Assembly: GCF_023806635.1 (NCBI RefSeq)
Contig: NZ_JAMTDQ010000010.1
Coordinates: forward strand, 1 to 37,012
Direction: 5' to 3'
Source of the DNA: Accumulibacter sp.
GTDB lineage: Bacteria > Pseudomonadota > Gammaproteobacteria > Burkholderiales > Rhodocyclaceae
DNA: 37,012 nt
Below, one piece after another: positions 27,338 through 37,012 of the stretch (within the stretch, counting starts at the first letter, position 1; every line of letters starts with the position of its first letter). The notes under the pieces are model-generated. The model saw nothing but the letters and a program-made list of their open reading frames with translations, ran no database searches and was not told the DNA's origin. A program made the position numbers and the translations under genes.

Positions 27338-30300
27338 TCACCGCGGCGCCGGGATCTCGATGATCGTCGCCAGCCTCTCCAGTTCGGCATCGACGGCAAC
27401 GATCAGAAGCGGGAGATCTGATGCGGCACCGCCCGTGCCGCTCACCAGGCTCCTTTCGACCGCCTGCGCCGTCGCCGACAGCGCCCGTGCCCCGAGTGTC
27501 GCCGCCACGCCCTTGAGCGTATGGGCGATGCGCCGCGCGTCGGCGCTGGCGCCCCGCTGCAGGCAATCCTCGAGTTCGCGCATGGCGTTCCGCTGCGAAG
27601 CCAGCATCGAGCGCAGCAGGTTGACCAGCTTGCCGCGGTTGCCGCGCACCACGCCCAACCCCTGACGCAGGTCCATTCCCGTTTCCTCTGCCAGGCGGGC
27701 GATGACGGTGAGGTCGTCGGCAACGGAAGGCGCGCCAGTGGGCGCGGGCACCGCTGCACCAGCGACCGCCGCGCCGCGAGCCGGCAAGGGCGCGACCACG
27801 GGCAGCCACTTCTCCAGTACGGCATAGAGGGCCGGCGGGTCGATGGGCTTGGCGACGAAACCGACCATCCCCGCCGCCAGACACGCCTGGCGATCTTCCT
27901 CGAAGGCATTCGCGGTCATCGCCACGATCGCCACGTCCTGGCGTCCGGGCAGCGAGCGGATCGCTCGCGTCGCCTCGAAGCCGTCCATCTCCGGCATCTG
28001 CAGGTCCATCAGGACGAGGTCATAGGGATCCGTGCGCAGCCGGTCGACTGCCAGGCGGCCGTTTTCGGCCACGTCGACGCAAAGCCCGGCCTCCCGCAAC
28101 AGCTCGCCTGCCACCTCGCTGTTGAGTGGACTGTCGTCCACCAGCAGCACGCGCGCACCGCCGTGCAGGCGGCGCAGTTCGGCGGCACTGATGCCCCCCG
28201 ACTCCCTGCTGGCGGCACCCGCCATCTCGCCTCTTCCCAGCCAGGCGCTGAACCAGAACCGGCTGCCGACCCCCGGCGTGCTGTCCACACCGGCATCACC
28301 GCCCATCATCCGCGCCAGGCGACGGGTGATCGCCAGCCCGAGTCCCGTGCCGCCGAAGCGGCGGGTGGTCGACACGTCGGCCTGCTCGAAGGCCTGGAAC
28401 AGGCGCGGCAGCACGTCGGCGGCGATGCCGCTGCCGCTGTCCTCGACCTCGAAGCGGACCAGGCTGCGGTCGCTGTCGCTGTCGATCAGGCGGGCACGCA
28501 GGACGATTTCCCCCTGCTGCGTGAATTTCACCGCGTTGCCGGCGTAGTTGAGCAGGCACTGGCGCAACCGGGTGAGGTCGCCGCGCAGCCACTGCGGAAC
28601 GTGATCGCCGTCGGTGCGCACACGCAGACCCTTGGCGGCTGCGTCGCCACCGATCAGGTGGGCGACGTGGTCGAGCACTGCCCCGAGCGCGAAGTCGTGC
28701 GCTGCCAGCTCGCACTTGCCGGCTTCGATCTTCGACAGCTCGAGGATGTCGTTGATGACCGCCAGCAGATGCCTCGCCGCGCCGTCGATCTTGCCGAGCC
28801 GATCAATCGCGGGCGACGAAGTGGCATCCCGCCGCAACAGGTGGGTCAGGCCAAGGATCGCATTCATCGGCGTGCGGATCTCGTGGCTCATGTTGGCGAG
28901 GAAGGCGCTCTTCGACCGGCTGGCTGCCTCGGCCCGCCCGCGCTCTGCGCGCAGTTCGGCCGTGCGCTGTGCGACGAGATCCTCGAGGTGGTGGCGATGG
29001 GCCTCGAGTTCCTCGTCCACGCGCCGTCTCGCTGTGACGTCCTCCTTGATGGCCACGTAGTGGGAAACCGTTCCATCAGGCTGGCGGATCGGCGAAACGA
29101 TGGCGAACTCGATGTATTCGCTGCCGTCCCGGCGCCGGTTGACGAACTCCCCCCGCCAGATCTCGCCGCGCTTCAGGCTTTCCCAAAGGGCGGCATAGGT
29201 TTCCGGAGGCGTCCTGCCTGACCGCAGGATGCGCGGATTGCCGCCGATCAGCTCCGCGCGGTCGTAGCCCGTCTGGCACACGGCGGCCTCATTGACGTAC
29301 TCGATCCGACCCGAAAGATCGGTGATGACGATGCTTTCCGGGCTCTGCTCGACCGCCTGCGACAACTTGCGCAGCGCGTCGGCAGCGGCTTCGCTGCGCG
29401 CACGCGCCGCCTGCGCATCCTCCATCAGGCTCATTGCCGCGAGGCGTGCACGCTGCTGCTCGTCGAGTGCCTCGAGGAGCCTGGATTGGGCGATCTTGCC
29501 CTGCGTGATGTCCTCCGAGAAGATCACGATGCCACCCACCGTGCCGTCGGCGGCGTGCCAGGGCCGCACTTGCCAGCGCTCCCAATGCACCGTGCCGTCG
29601 GCGCGTTCGAAACGGTCCTCGTCGCAGCTGATGGTTTCGCCCGCCAGCCCGCGCCGGTGCGCCGCCTTCCACGCGTCGCCGATCTCCGGGAAGATCTCGT
29701 AATGCAAGTGACCGACGAGCTCGCGCTCGCCGAGGCGGTAGTCGTCGCGCCAGCGCTGGCTGACGGCGAGATAGCGCATGTCGCGGTCGAACATGGCCAG
29801 CGCCGCCGGTGCGTGGTCGAGCAGCAAACGCAGCCGCTGCCGGCTGTCCAGCAACGCTGCGGCACTGTCTTCCGCTTCCCGCCGCGCCGCGTCGGCTTCC
29901 GCCATCCGCCTGAGCGCCTCCAGCCTCGCCTCGCTCTGCTCCGCCAGCGCAGCCTCGAGCACCAACCCGGCCTGCCTCTGCGCGGTGACGTCGATGAAGA
30001 AAGCGAGGAATCCCTCCGGCTGCGGGATCGAAGAGATGAGGACGTCGCGTTGCCCGCCATCCTTGCAGGCGATCACGTACTCCCGCGGCCCGATGTCTTC
30101 GCCGGCGACGCTGCGCGACCAGCTCGAGCGCGCGCGCTCGCACGAAGCCGCCTCCCGGTAGGCATGCAGGAACCAGGCCTCGACATCCGGCAGGTCGTCC
30201 AGCGTATACCCGAAGAGATCCTGGAAGCGTGTGCTGAGCCTCAGGATGCGGCCGTCGGCGGCGACGAGGGCGAGCGCCAGCGGCGCGTTCTCGAGCAGGC

Positions 30301-31279
30301 GGAGGAAGCGCTCCTCGCTGGCGTCCCTGGCAGCCCTGGCGGCGTCGATGCGCACCCGCGCCGCTGCGAATTCAGTGATGCCGGACGCACCGCCAGCCGC
30401 CTCCGGGGCGACGAGCGCCGTCACTTCGCGACCGATCCGGCGGCTGGTCAGGGCGCTACCGGCGGCGCCGATGAGCGTGGCGAGCAGGATCGCGCCGGCG
30501 AGGATGGCGACCGATTCGCCTTGCGCTTGCCGATGGCTGCTGCGCGGAATCTCGACTACCACCGACCAGGCCGAATTCGCCACGGGGACGACGACGCGAT
30601 GGTCGGCATCGACGTCGCGCGCGCTGTCGAATCCGGGCGGCGAGCGTCGCGCGATGTCGGCGCCGGTCCCATCCTGCAGGGCGAGCGACCAGCCAGCGGG
30701 CAGCGCGGCCTGGTCGAGTCGTCGCTGCAGTTGCGCCAACTCGATCGTGCTGATCATCAGGTGGGTCACCTTGCCGGCGCGCAGGTGGGGCACGACGATG
30801 GCGACCAGGGGCAGCCCGGCGACCGGCCCGAAAAAGATGTCGCCGACCTGCGGTTGACCGGTCTCGAGTGCCAGCAGCGTGGCGCTGCGGCCCTTCGGTC
30901 GCGGCAGCATGGGCAACGGTTCGCCGAAGGGCCTGCGGGTGTTGAAGAGCATCTGCTGCGTGCTGCTGGCAAGGATCACGTGCGTGCCGAAGGCTTTCTG
31001 GTAAGCCAGGGCTTCGGCATAAAGCTCCGGCCAGCGTCGCGGATCGTCGGCCAGCGGCGAATCAGCCAGCATTCGCAGCGCGGCGATGCGCGCACCGAGA
31101 AAATTGTCGTGAGCGACGGCCTGGTTGTGCGCCAGGTTGGCACCCTCGCGCAGGTGCCGGGCCTCCTGTTCCTGCAGGTTGTTCCAGGCCAGCCAGACCG
31201 CGAGCAGCAGCAGGGGAGCCATGCACAGCCAGATCAGCCGCGCGAGGAAGGACGAGAGCGGGCGCGCGCGACCGGTCAC
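27338..31279 (-). CDS. Membrane multi-PAS hybrid histidine kinase with REC and Hpt domains
   Basis: Protein of 1313 residues. A membrane helix (about 13-33), a periplasmic sensor region (about 35-255; resembles a double-Cache/dCACHE-like domain by size and by segments such as [20 protein letters not shown]) and a second helix (about 258-278) are followed by PAS (about 325-435), a coiled helix, PAS (about 490-600), PAS with PAC (about 645-765), HisKA with His799 in NMSHEIRTP, HATPase ([22 protein letters not shown]), REC with Asp1092 in LVLMDLQMP and Hpt with His1253 in IAHTLKG. All relay residues are present. The start is GTG at 31279, overlapping the stop of the membrane PAS protein (GTGA). 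The periplasmic ligand is unknown. It is paralogous to the kinase at 21915-25493 over the PAS-kinase-REC-Hpt part. Confidence 0.92.
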   Translation of the reverse strand: MTGRARPLSSFLARLIWLCMAPLLLLAVWLAWNNLQEQEARHLREGANLAHNQAVAHDNFLGARIAALRMLADSPLADDPRRWPELYAEALAYQKAFGTHVILASSTQQMLFNTRRPFGEPLPMLPRPKGRSATLLALETGQPQVGDIFFGPVAGLPLVAIVVPHLRAGKVTHLMISTIELAQLQRRLDQAALPAGWSLALQDGTGADIARRSPPGFDSARDVDADHRVVVPVANSAWSVVVEIPRSSHRQAQGESVAILAGAILLATLIGAAGSALTSRRIGREVTALVAPEAAGGASGITEFAAARVRIDAARAARDASEERFLRLLENAPLALALVAADGRILRLSTRFQDLFGYTLDDLPDVEAWFLHAYREAASCERARSSWSRSVAGEDIGPREYVIACKDGGQRDVLISSIPQPEGFLAFFIDVTAQRQAGLVLEAALAEQSEARLEALRRMAEADAARREAEDSAAALLDSRQRLRLLLDHAPAALAMFDRDMRYLAVSQRWRDDYRLGERELVGHLHYEIFPEIGDAWKAAHRRGLAGETISCDEDRFERADGTVHWERWQVRPWHAADGTVGGIVIFSEDITQGKIAQSRLLEALDEQQRARLAAMSLMEDAQAARARSEAAADALRKLSQAVEQSPESIVITDLSGRIEYVNEAAVCQTGYDRAELIGGNPRILRSGRTPPETYAALWESLKRGEIWRGEFVNRRRDGSEYIEFAIVSPIRQPDGTVSHYVAIKEDVTARRRVDEELEAHRHHLEDLVAQRTAELRAERGRAEAASRSKSAFLANMSHEIRTPMNAILGLTHLLRRDATSSPAIDRLGKIDGAARHLLAVINDILELSKIEAGKCELAAHDFALGAVLDHVAHLIGGDAAAKGLRVRTDGDHVPQWLRGDLTRLRQCLLNYAGNAVKFTQQGEIVLRARLIDSDSDRSLVRFEVEDSGSGIAADVLPRLFQAFEQADVSTTRRFGGTGLGLAITRRLARMMGGDAGVDSTPGVGSRFWFSAWLGRGEMAGAASRESGGISAAELRRLHGGARVLLVDDSPLNSEVAGELLREAGLCVDVAENGRLAVDRLRTDPYDLVLMDLQMPEMDGFEATRAIRSLPGRQDVAIVAMTANAFEEDRQACLAAGMVGFVAKPIDPPALYAVLEKWLPVVAPLPARGAAVAGAAVPAPTGAPSVADDLTVIARLAEETGMDLRQGLGVVRGNRGKLVNLLRSMLASQRNAMRELEDCLQRGASADARRIAHTLKGVAATLGARALSATAQAVERSLVSGTGGAASDLPLLIVAVDAELERLATIIEIPAPR

Positions 31280-32835
31280 CGCCGCCCCTCCGGCGCGCCA
31301 TCCTCGTCCGGCAGGAAGGCCAACGGATACGGCGGCTCGCGGCTGAGTTCCCGCGACAGCGCATTGATGGTCTTCTTCATCTCGAGCATGTCGAGCTCGC
31401 GGCCGATCGTCGCGCGGTTGAAGCGCTCGAGCTCGGCGTTGCGCTGCCGCAACTGGTCCTCGGCCAGCTTGCGCGCGGTGATGTCGCGCGACAGGACGAT
31501 GAAACGCTCGCCCTGCCCGCTGACCATCGGCTTGCGGGCGACGGAAATCTCGAAATGGCTGGGGCCAGCCGCCAGCGGCAGCATGATCGTCCGGCCGTAA
31601 TCGCTGCCGTTCCGACTGGCGGCCGCCAGGGCCGCCAGCATCGTCGCGGCCGCATCGGGCGGCAGGACGTCCGTCACCGTTCGTCCGAGCAACTGATCGA
31701 CCGGAGCGGCCAGGTGTGCTTCATGGCTGGCCATCACCTTGAGGTAGCGGCCATCGGCATCGAGCTCGAACAGCAGGTCGGGGATCGCCCGCAGCGTCGC
31801 CCCGAGGTCGTCCGCCAGTTGCTGTCGCGCCCGCTCGGCTTCCCGGCGTCGGGAGATGTCCTCGGAAAAGATGACGATGCCGCCGATCTTCCCGTCCGGC
31901 AGCAGCCACGGGCGCAGTTCCCAGCGCAGCCACAGTACGCTGCCGTCGGCACGCTCGAAGCGGTCGGCTTCGTGTCCCAGCGTCTCGCCGGCCAGCCCCC
32001 GCCGATGCAGTTCCTTCAGATCCTCGCCGATTTCGGGGAAGACCTCGTAGTGGGAACGGCCGATGATGCCACCCGCGGGCAGAGCGAAATCCTTCAACCA
32101 GCGGTTGCTCGCGGCCAGGTAGCGCATTTCGCGATCGAACATCGCCAGCGCCGCCGGCGAGTGCTCGACCAGGAGGCGCAGCCGCACCGCGCTCTCCAGC
32201 AGGGCATCCCGCGCCTCCTTGCTGGCGGTGATGTCGCGCGAGATGCCGAAGGTGCCGATGATCTGCTGCCCGGCATCGCGCAGCGGTCCCCTGGTGGCGA
32301 GAAAGGTCCGCTGGCCGAGGGCCGTGTCGAGCGTTTCCTCGCTGGTCTCGATGCTGCCGCTGGCGATGATGCGCGCGGCGATCTCGCGCAGCATCGCGGC
32401 CTGTTCCAGCGGGAAGAAATCGCGCTCGTCGCGGCCCAGGACTTCGCCTGTCGGCTTGCCGAGAAAGCGGCTGGCGGCGGGGTTGAAGAGCCGGTAGCGA
32501 CCCTGCAGGTCCTTGGCGAAGATCGCATCTTCCGAATGCTCGGTGATGGCGGCGAGCAACTCATGGGTGCGCTGCCGCTCGAGCAGGTTGTCGACTTCGC
32601 GTCGCAGCGACGCATGCAGCGCGCCGAGGTAATGCTCGACGAGGAAGAACAGCAGCAGCGACGTCGCTGCGACATAGAACCAGCCTTTCAGCATGCTGGC
32701 GCGGATGATGGCGTCCGGGTCGCTGAAGAGCCACTCGACCACCTTGTCCGAGAACAGAATCCACAGGCAACCGGTCACCGCATAGACCAGGGCGACCACC
32801 AGGGCCGACCGCTGCGTGTCGCGGCCGTCGCTCAT
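31276..32835 (-). CDS. Membrane PAS-domain protein without a kinase domain (paralogue)
   Basis: A 519-residue protein. Two membrane helices (about 10-28, [19 protein letters not shown]; about 45-66, [17 protein letters not shown]), a coiled helix, a PAS (about 95-205), a second PAS of the [10 protein letters not shown] type (about 217-325), a third PAS (about 345-465), and the C-terminal tail [12 protein letters not shown] ... MKKTINALS ... PPYPL. It matches the protein at 25720-26925 from end to end, with one more PAS. It has no output domain. The start at 32835 gives [18 protein letters not shown] and places the first helix at the N-terminus; the frame is open upstream to 33105 without sensible sequence. 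Overlap with the following kinase indicates coupling. Confidence 0.85.
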   Translation of the reverse strand: MSDGRDTQRSALVVALVYAVTGCLWILFSDKVVEWLFSDPDAIIRASMLKGWFYVAATSLLLFFLVEHYLGALHASLRREVDNLLERQRTHELLAAITEHSEDAIFAKDLQGRYRLFNPAASRFLGKPTGEVLGRDERDFFPLEQAAMLREIAARIIASGSIETSEETLDTALGQRTFLATRGPLRDAGQQIIGTFGISRDITASKEARDALLESAVRLRLLVEHSPAALAMFDREMRYLAASNRWLKDFALPAGGIIGRSHYEVFPEIGEDLKELHRRGLAGETLGHEADRFERADGSVLWLRWELRPWLLPDGKIGGIVIFSEDISRRREAERARQQLADDLGATLRAIPDLLFELDADGRYLKVMASHEAHLAAPVDQLLGRTVTDVLPPDAAATMLAALAAASRNGSDYGRTIMLPLAAGPSHFEISVARKPMVSGQGERFIVLSRDITARKLAEDQLRQRNAELERFNRATIGRELDMLEMKKTINALSRELSREPPYPLAFLPDEDGAPEGRR

Positions 32836-32938
32836 GCGCACCCTCGCGCTGAGCCCAGCCGCGTCCGGCGATGGCAGCGAACGCGCCGAAGTCGTCCACG
32901 CGGCACGAATCGAACGCAGCGACCGCGTCGGCGCGGGG

Positions 32939-34813
<1,875 letters not shown>

Positions 34814-34826
34814 TCGATCCTCCGAC

Positions 34827-36980
34827 TCAACCCGCGCGGCACGGGAAAGCGATGCGGAACTCGGTGCCGTCCTCGCAGCCGATGTCGACCACGCCCTGCA
34901 ACTGGCTGACCAGCATGAACACCAGCTGCAACCCCAGGCTGTCGCTGCTGCGCGGGTCTCCCGGCGGCAGGCCGACGCCGTCGTCCGCCACCGACAGCGT
35001 CAGCAGCCCCTTCGGCAACATCCCTGCCGCGACGACGATCTGCCCGCTGCGGCCCCCCGGGAAAGCGTGCTTCAAGGCATTGGACACCAGTTCGTTGATG
35101 ATCAGCCCACAGGGCACGGCCTGATCCAGCGGCAGCGAGAGGTCGTCGATCCGCTGCTCCAGCCGGACGTTGGCGGCCACCGAGCCGGCCGCGTGCCACA
35201 ACGGCGCGCACAGACTGCCGACGTACTGCCGCAGGCCGATCCGTGCGAGACTGCCCGACCGGTAGAGCGCTTCGTGCAGCAGCGCCATCGACCGGATCCG
35301 GCTCTGCGTGTCGAGCAGCGTCTCCCGCGCCTCCGGGATCTGCGTCCGGTTCAGTTGCAGGTTGAGCAGGCTGGTGATGATCTGCAGGTTGTTCTTCACC
35401 CGGTGATGGACTTCCTTCAACAGGACGGTCTTCTCCTCCAGCGACGCGCGCAGGCTTTCCTCGGCCTCCTTGCGATCGCTGATGTCGGTGCAGATCGCGC
35501 CCAGGGCATCGATCCGGCCACCGGCATCACGCAGCGGGAACTTGACCGAGAGATAGGTGCGCAGGCCATCGTCGAGCCGCGCCGACTCCTCGAATTCCAG
35601 ACAACGGCCCGCCTCGAGCGCCTGCCGGTCATTGCTCGAAAAGGCTGCGGCCTCGGCCTGCGGGAAAATCTCGGCGACCGTGCGACCAAGCAGTCGTTCC
35701 CGCGGCAGGCCGAGCACGGCTTCCGTATGGCGATTGACGACCAGGAATCGTCCCTGCAAATCCTTGATCCAGACCAGGCTTGCGGCGTTGTCGAAGAACG
35801 CCTGCAGGCGCCCCTCGCTGGCTGCAAGTCTCTGGTTGCTTTGCGCGGTCGCACGCAGCGCGGCGGCGACGCGCAGCTGACCCCAGGCGAGAACGCCCAT
35901 CAGGGCCGCCAGCAGTGCGCTGCCGATGCCGCCGGAAAAGGCGATCAGCTTCGACTCGTCGGTGTTCAGCCGCGCGTCGAATGTGGTACGGGAAGTCACC
36001 AGCAGCGACCAGCGATGGCCACCGTACTCGATCGGGCGCAGCATGCGAAACGCTGCCCCCCCGGTGGCACGATGCGCCTCGTCGCTGTCGAACATCAGGG
36101 CCTCGGGCGCAATCGTGGCGCCATCGTAGATCTCGATGTCGAGCCCGGCGAGCACGCCCGCCAATCCGACTGCTCCGAGCACGCCGTGCATCAGGTCGTA
36201 CATGCGCAAGGGCGAATAGGCCCAGCCCAGCAGATTGGCCCGGCGTTCCTCCACGGTGTCGTGGGCGAGACCGCGACGATAGACCGGCACGTAGATGAGG
36301 AAACCAGGCTGGACGCCGGTCTTCGCTTCCTGCACCAGCGTCACCTTGGCCGACAGGCTCGCCCGGTTTTCGTCGCGCGCCCGCGCCATTGCCGCCTGGC
36401 GCACCGGCTCCGAGAACATGTCGTAGCCGAACGCGCGCAGGTTGCGGCCGGAGAACGGCTCCAGGTAGATGATCGACGTATGGACCTCGCGCTCGCCATC
36501 GGGACGGATGGCGTAATCGGGGAAGCCTTCGCGGCGGATGGCGGCGGTGTGCGCCGCCTTGCGCCCGGGCGGAACGAGCAGCGAGAAACCGACGCCCAGG
36601 ATGCCCGGGTAGCGCTCGTCGAGCCGCAAGGCGGCGACGTAGGCGGCAAACTCCTGCCGCGTCACATCCTCCGAGGCGCCGAACAGGCCGACGACTCCGC
36701 GCAGCACCTGAACGTTGCCATCGAGCTGGCGCTCGATGGCGTCCACCACCCTGTCGGCCGAGAACTCGAACTCCGCCGCCAACATGCGCTCGGCGTCCTG
36801 GCGGGCGGCCTGCCACAGCCAACCGGTCACCGCCAGCCCCAGGAGCAGGACCAGCCACGGCAGCAGCAACAACTGTCGTCGCCGGCTGGCCGTGACCTCG
36901 ACCGAGCGCTGCCGGCCGGCAGCGAGCGCGCGCAGCACGTCCCGCCACCGCCGCAGGCTAGGGCTGCCCTTTACCCGCAA
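34827..36980 (-). CDS. CHASE-PAS-HisKA_2 sensor histidine kinase (N-terminus uncertain)
   Basis: About 700 residues. After a basic N-terminus and a membrane helix ([20 protein letters not shown]) there is a CHASE domain (motifs [41 protein letters not shown]), a second membrane helix ([20 protein letters not shown]), a PAS ([14 protein letters not shown]), and a HisKA_2/HATPase transmitter with [16 protein letters not shown] as phosphorylation box, [12 protein letters not shown] as N-box and DDGVGLP as G-box. CHASE domains sense small extracytoplasmic ligands. The frame stays open to the window edge. A TTG at 36980 is used as the boundary, but a GTG at 36938 is an equally possible start, and base composition changes abruptly beyond about 36970. 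It is the first gene of the minus-strand sensor cluster. Confidence 0.88.
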   Translation of the reverse strand: MRVKGSPSLRRWRDVLRALAAGRQRSVEVTASRRRQLLLLPWLVLLLGLAVTGWLWQAARQDAERMLAAEFEFSADRVVDAIERQLDGNVQVLRGVVGLFGASEDVTRQEFAAYVAALRLDERYPGILGVGFSLLVPPGRKAAHTAAIRREGFPDYAIRPDGEREVHTSIIYLEPFSGRNLRAFGYDMFSEPVRQAAMARARDENRASLSAKVTLVQEAKTGVQPGFLIYVPVYRRGLAHDTVEERRANLLGWAYSPLRMYDLMHGVLGAVGLAGVLAGLDIEIYDGATIAPEALMFDSDEAHRATGGAAFRMLRPIEYGGHRWSLLVTSRTTFDARLNTDESKLIAFSGGIGSALLAALMGVLAWGQLRVAAALRATAQSNQRLAASEGRLQAFFDNAASLVWIKDLQGRFLVVNRHTEAVLGLPRERLLGRTVAEIFPQAEAAAFSSNDRQALEAGRCLEFEESARLDDGLRTYLSVKFPLRDAGGRIDALGAICTDISDRKEAEESLRASLEEKTVLLKEVHHRVKNNLQIITSLLNLQLNRTQIPEARETLLDTQSRIRSMALLHEALYRSGSLARIGLRQYVGSLCAPLWHAAGSVAANVRLEQRIDDLSLPLDQAVPCGLIINELVSNALKHAFPGGRSGQIVVAAGMLPKGLLTLSVADDGVGLPPGDPRSSDSLGLQLVFMLVSQLQGVVDIGCEDGTEFRIAFPCRAG

Positions 36981-37012
36981 AATTAGGTCTGGACTTTTTT
37001 GGTCGAACCAGC
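36970..37012. other. A/T-richer window end with different composition
   Basis: The last ~43 bases (TTTACCCGCAAAATTAGG ... CTTTTTTGG) are much richer in A/T than the kinase gene next to them, while the kinase frame remains open through them (minus-strand reading [15 protein letters not shown]). This may be the border of an inserted element, a repeat or simply the promoter region of the sensor cluster. I cannot decide from so short a piece. Confidence 0.35.

Noticed and set aside
29486-31600. 704-residue open frame on the plus strand
   Set aside because: Antisense to the second hybrid kinase; no motifs.

Overview
The window is about 37 kb of very GC-rich DNA with tightly packed genes. It carries a PEP-CTERM exported protein behind a sigma-54-type promoter, a DUF3391/HD-GYP protein, a CsgG-like lipoprotein-export homologue and a very dense set of PAS/hybrid histidine kinases. 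Together these suggest a betaproteobacterium of the Rhodocyclales, of the Accumulibacter/Dechloromonas/Azoarcus kind. This placement is inferred from gene content and style; no rRNA or other marker gene is present.

Layout. (1) 1-2018: a 22-base poly-C tract, then the PEP-CTERM gene with a -24/-12 promoter and a strong terminator, then about 770 bp with at most one small doubtful ORF. (2) 2019-8271, plus strand: a small membrane protein, an MltB-type lytic transglycosylase, and an overlapping trio of HD-GYP protein, ABC ATPase and FtsX-like permease. (3) 8411-14111, plus strand: a 1057-residue secreted protein (papain-like/CHAP-like N-terminus, two Calx-beta-like modules, three copies of an apparently unnamed Cys-rich repeat, Cys-rich tail), a PDZ-PDZ-TPR-CsgG protein and a small secreted protein. 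They look like one cell-envelope unit. (4) 14225-16284, plus strand: a double-ACT (GcvR-like) regulator, an ABM-type monooxygenase and an iron-type alcohol dehydrogenase with altered metal ligands.

(5) 16502-21737, plus strand: the most interesting part. Three genes joined by 4-base stop/start overlaps encode a TIR-SIR2 fusion, an nSTAND-type P-loop NTPase and a HEAT-like protein with seven predicted membrane helices. The TIR part keeps its presumed catalytic glutamate, while the SIR2 part lacks the catalytic asparagine and has an altered glycine motif. This has the logic of an NAD-depleting immune system (effector, switch, membrane partner) in an architecture I do not recognise as a named system. 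A short mobile-repeat-like remnant follows it.

(6) 21915-37012, minus strand: eight co-directional genes for a phosphorelay network. From the upstream end these are a CHASE-PAS-HisKA_2 kinase (open at the window edge), a REC-PAS-kinase, a membrane PAS protein without a kinase domain, a large membrane hybrid kinase with REC and Hpt, a broken response regulator (REC start joined to an HD-GYP tail), a second membrane PAS protein, a tiny membrane protein and a soluble hybrid kinase with REC and Hpt. Two paralogous 'membrane PAS protein + hybrid kinase' modules are visible. No intact output regulator is present, and the only candidate has lost its output domain.
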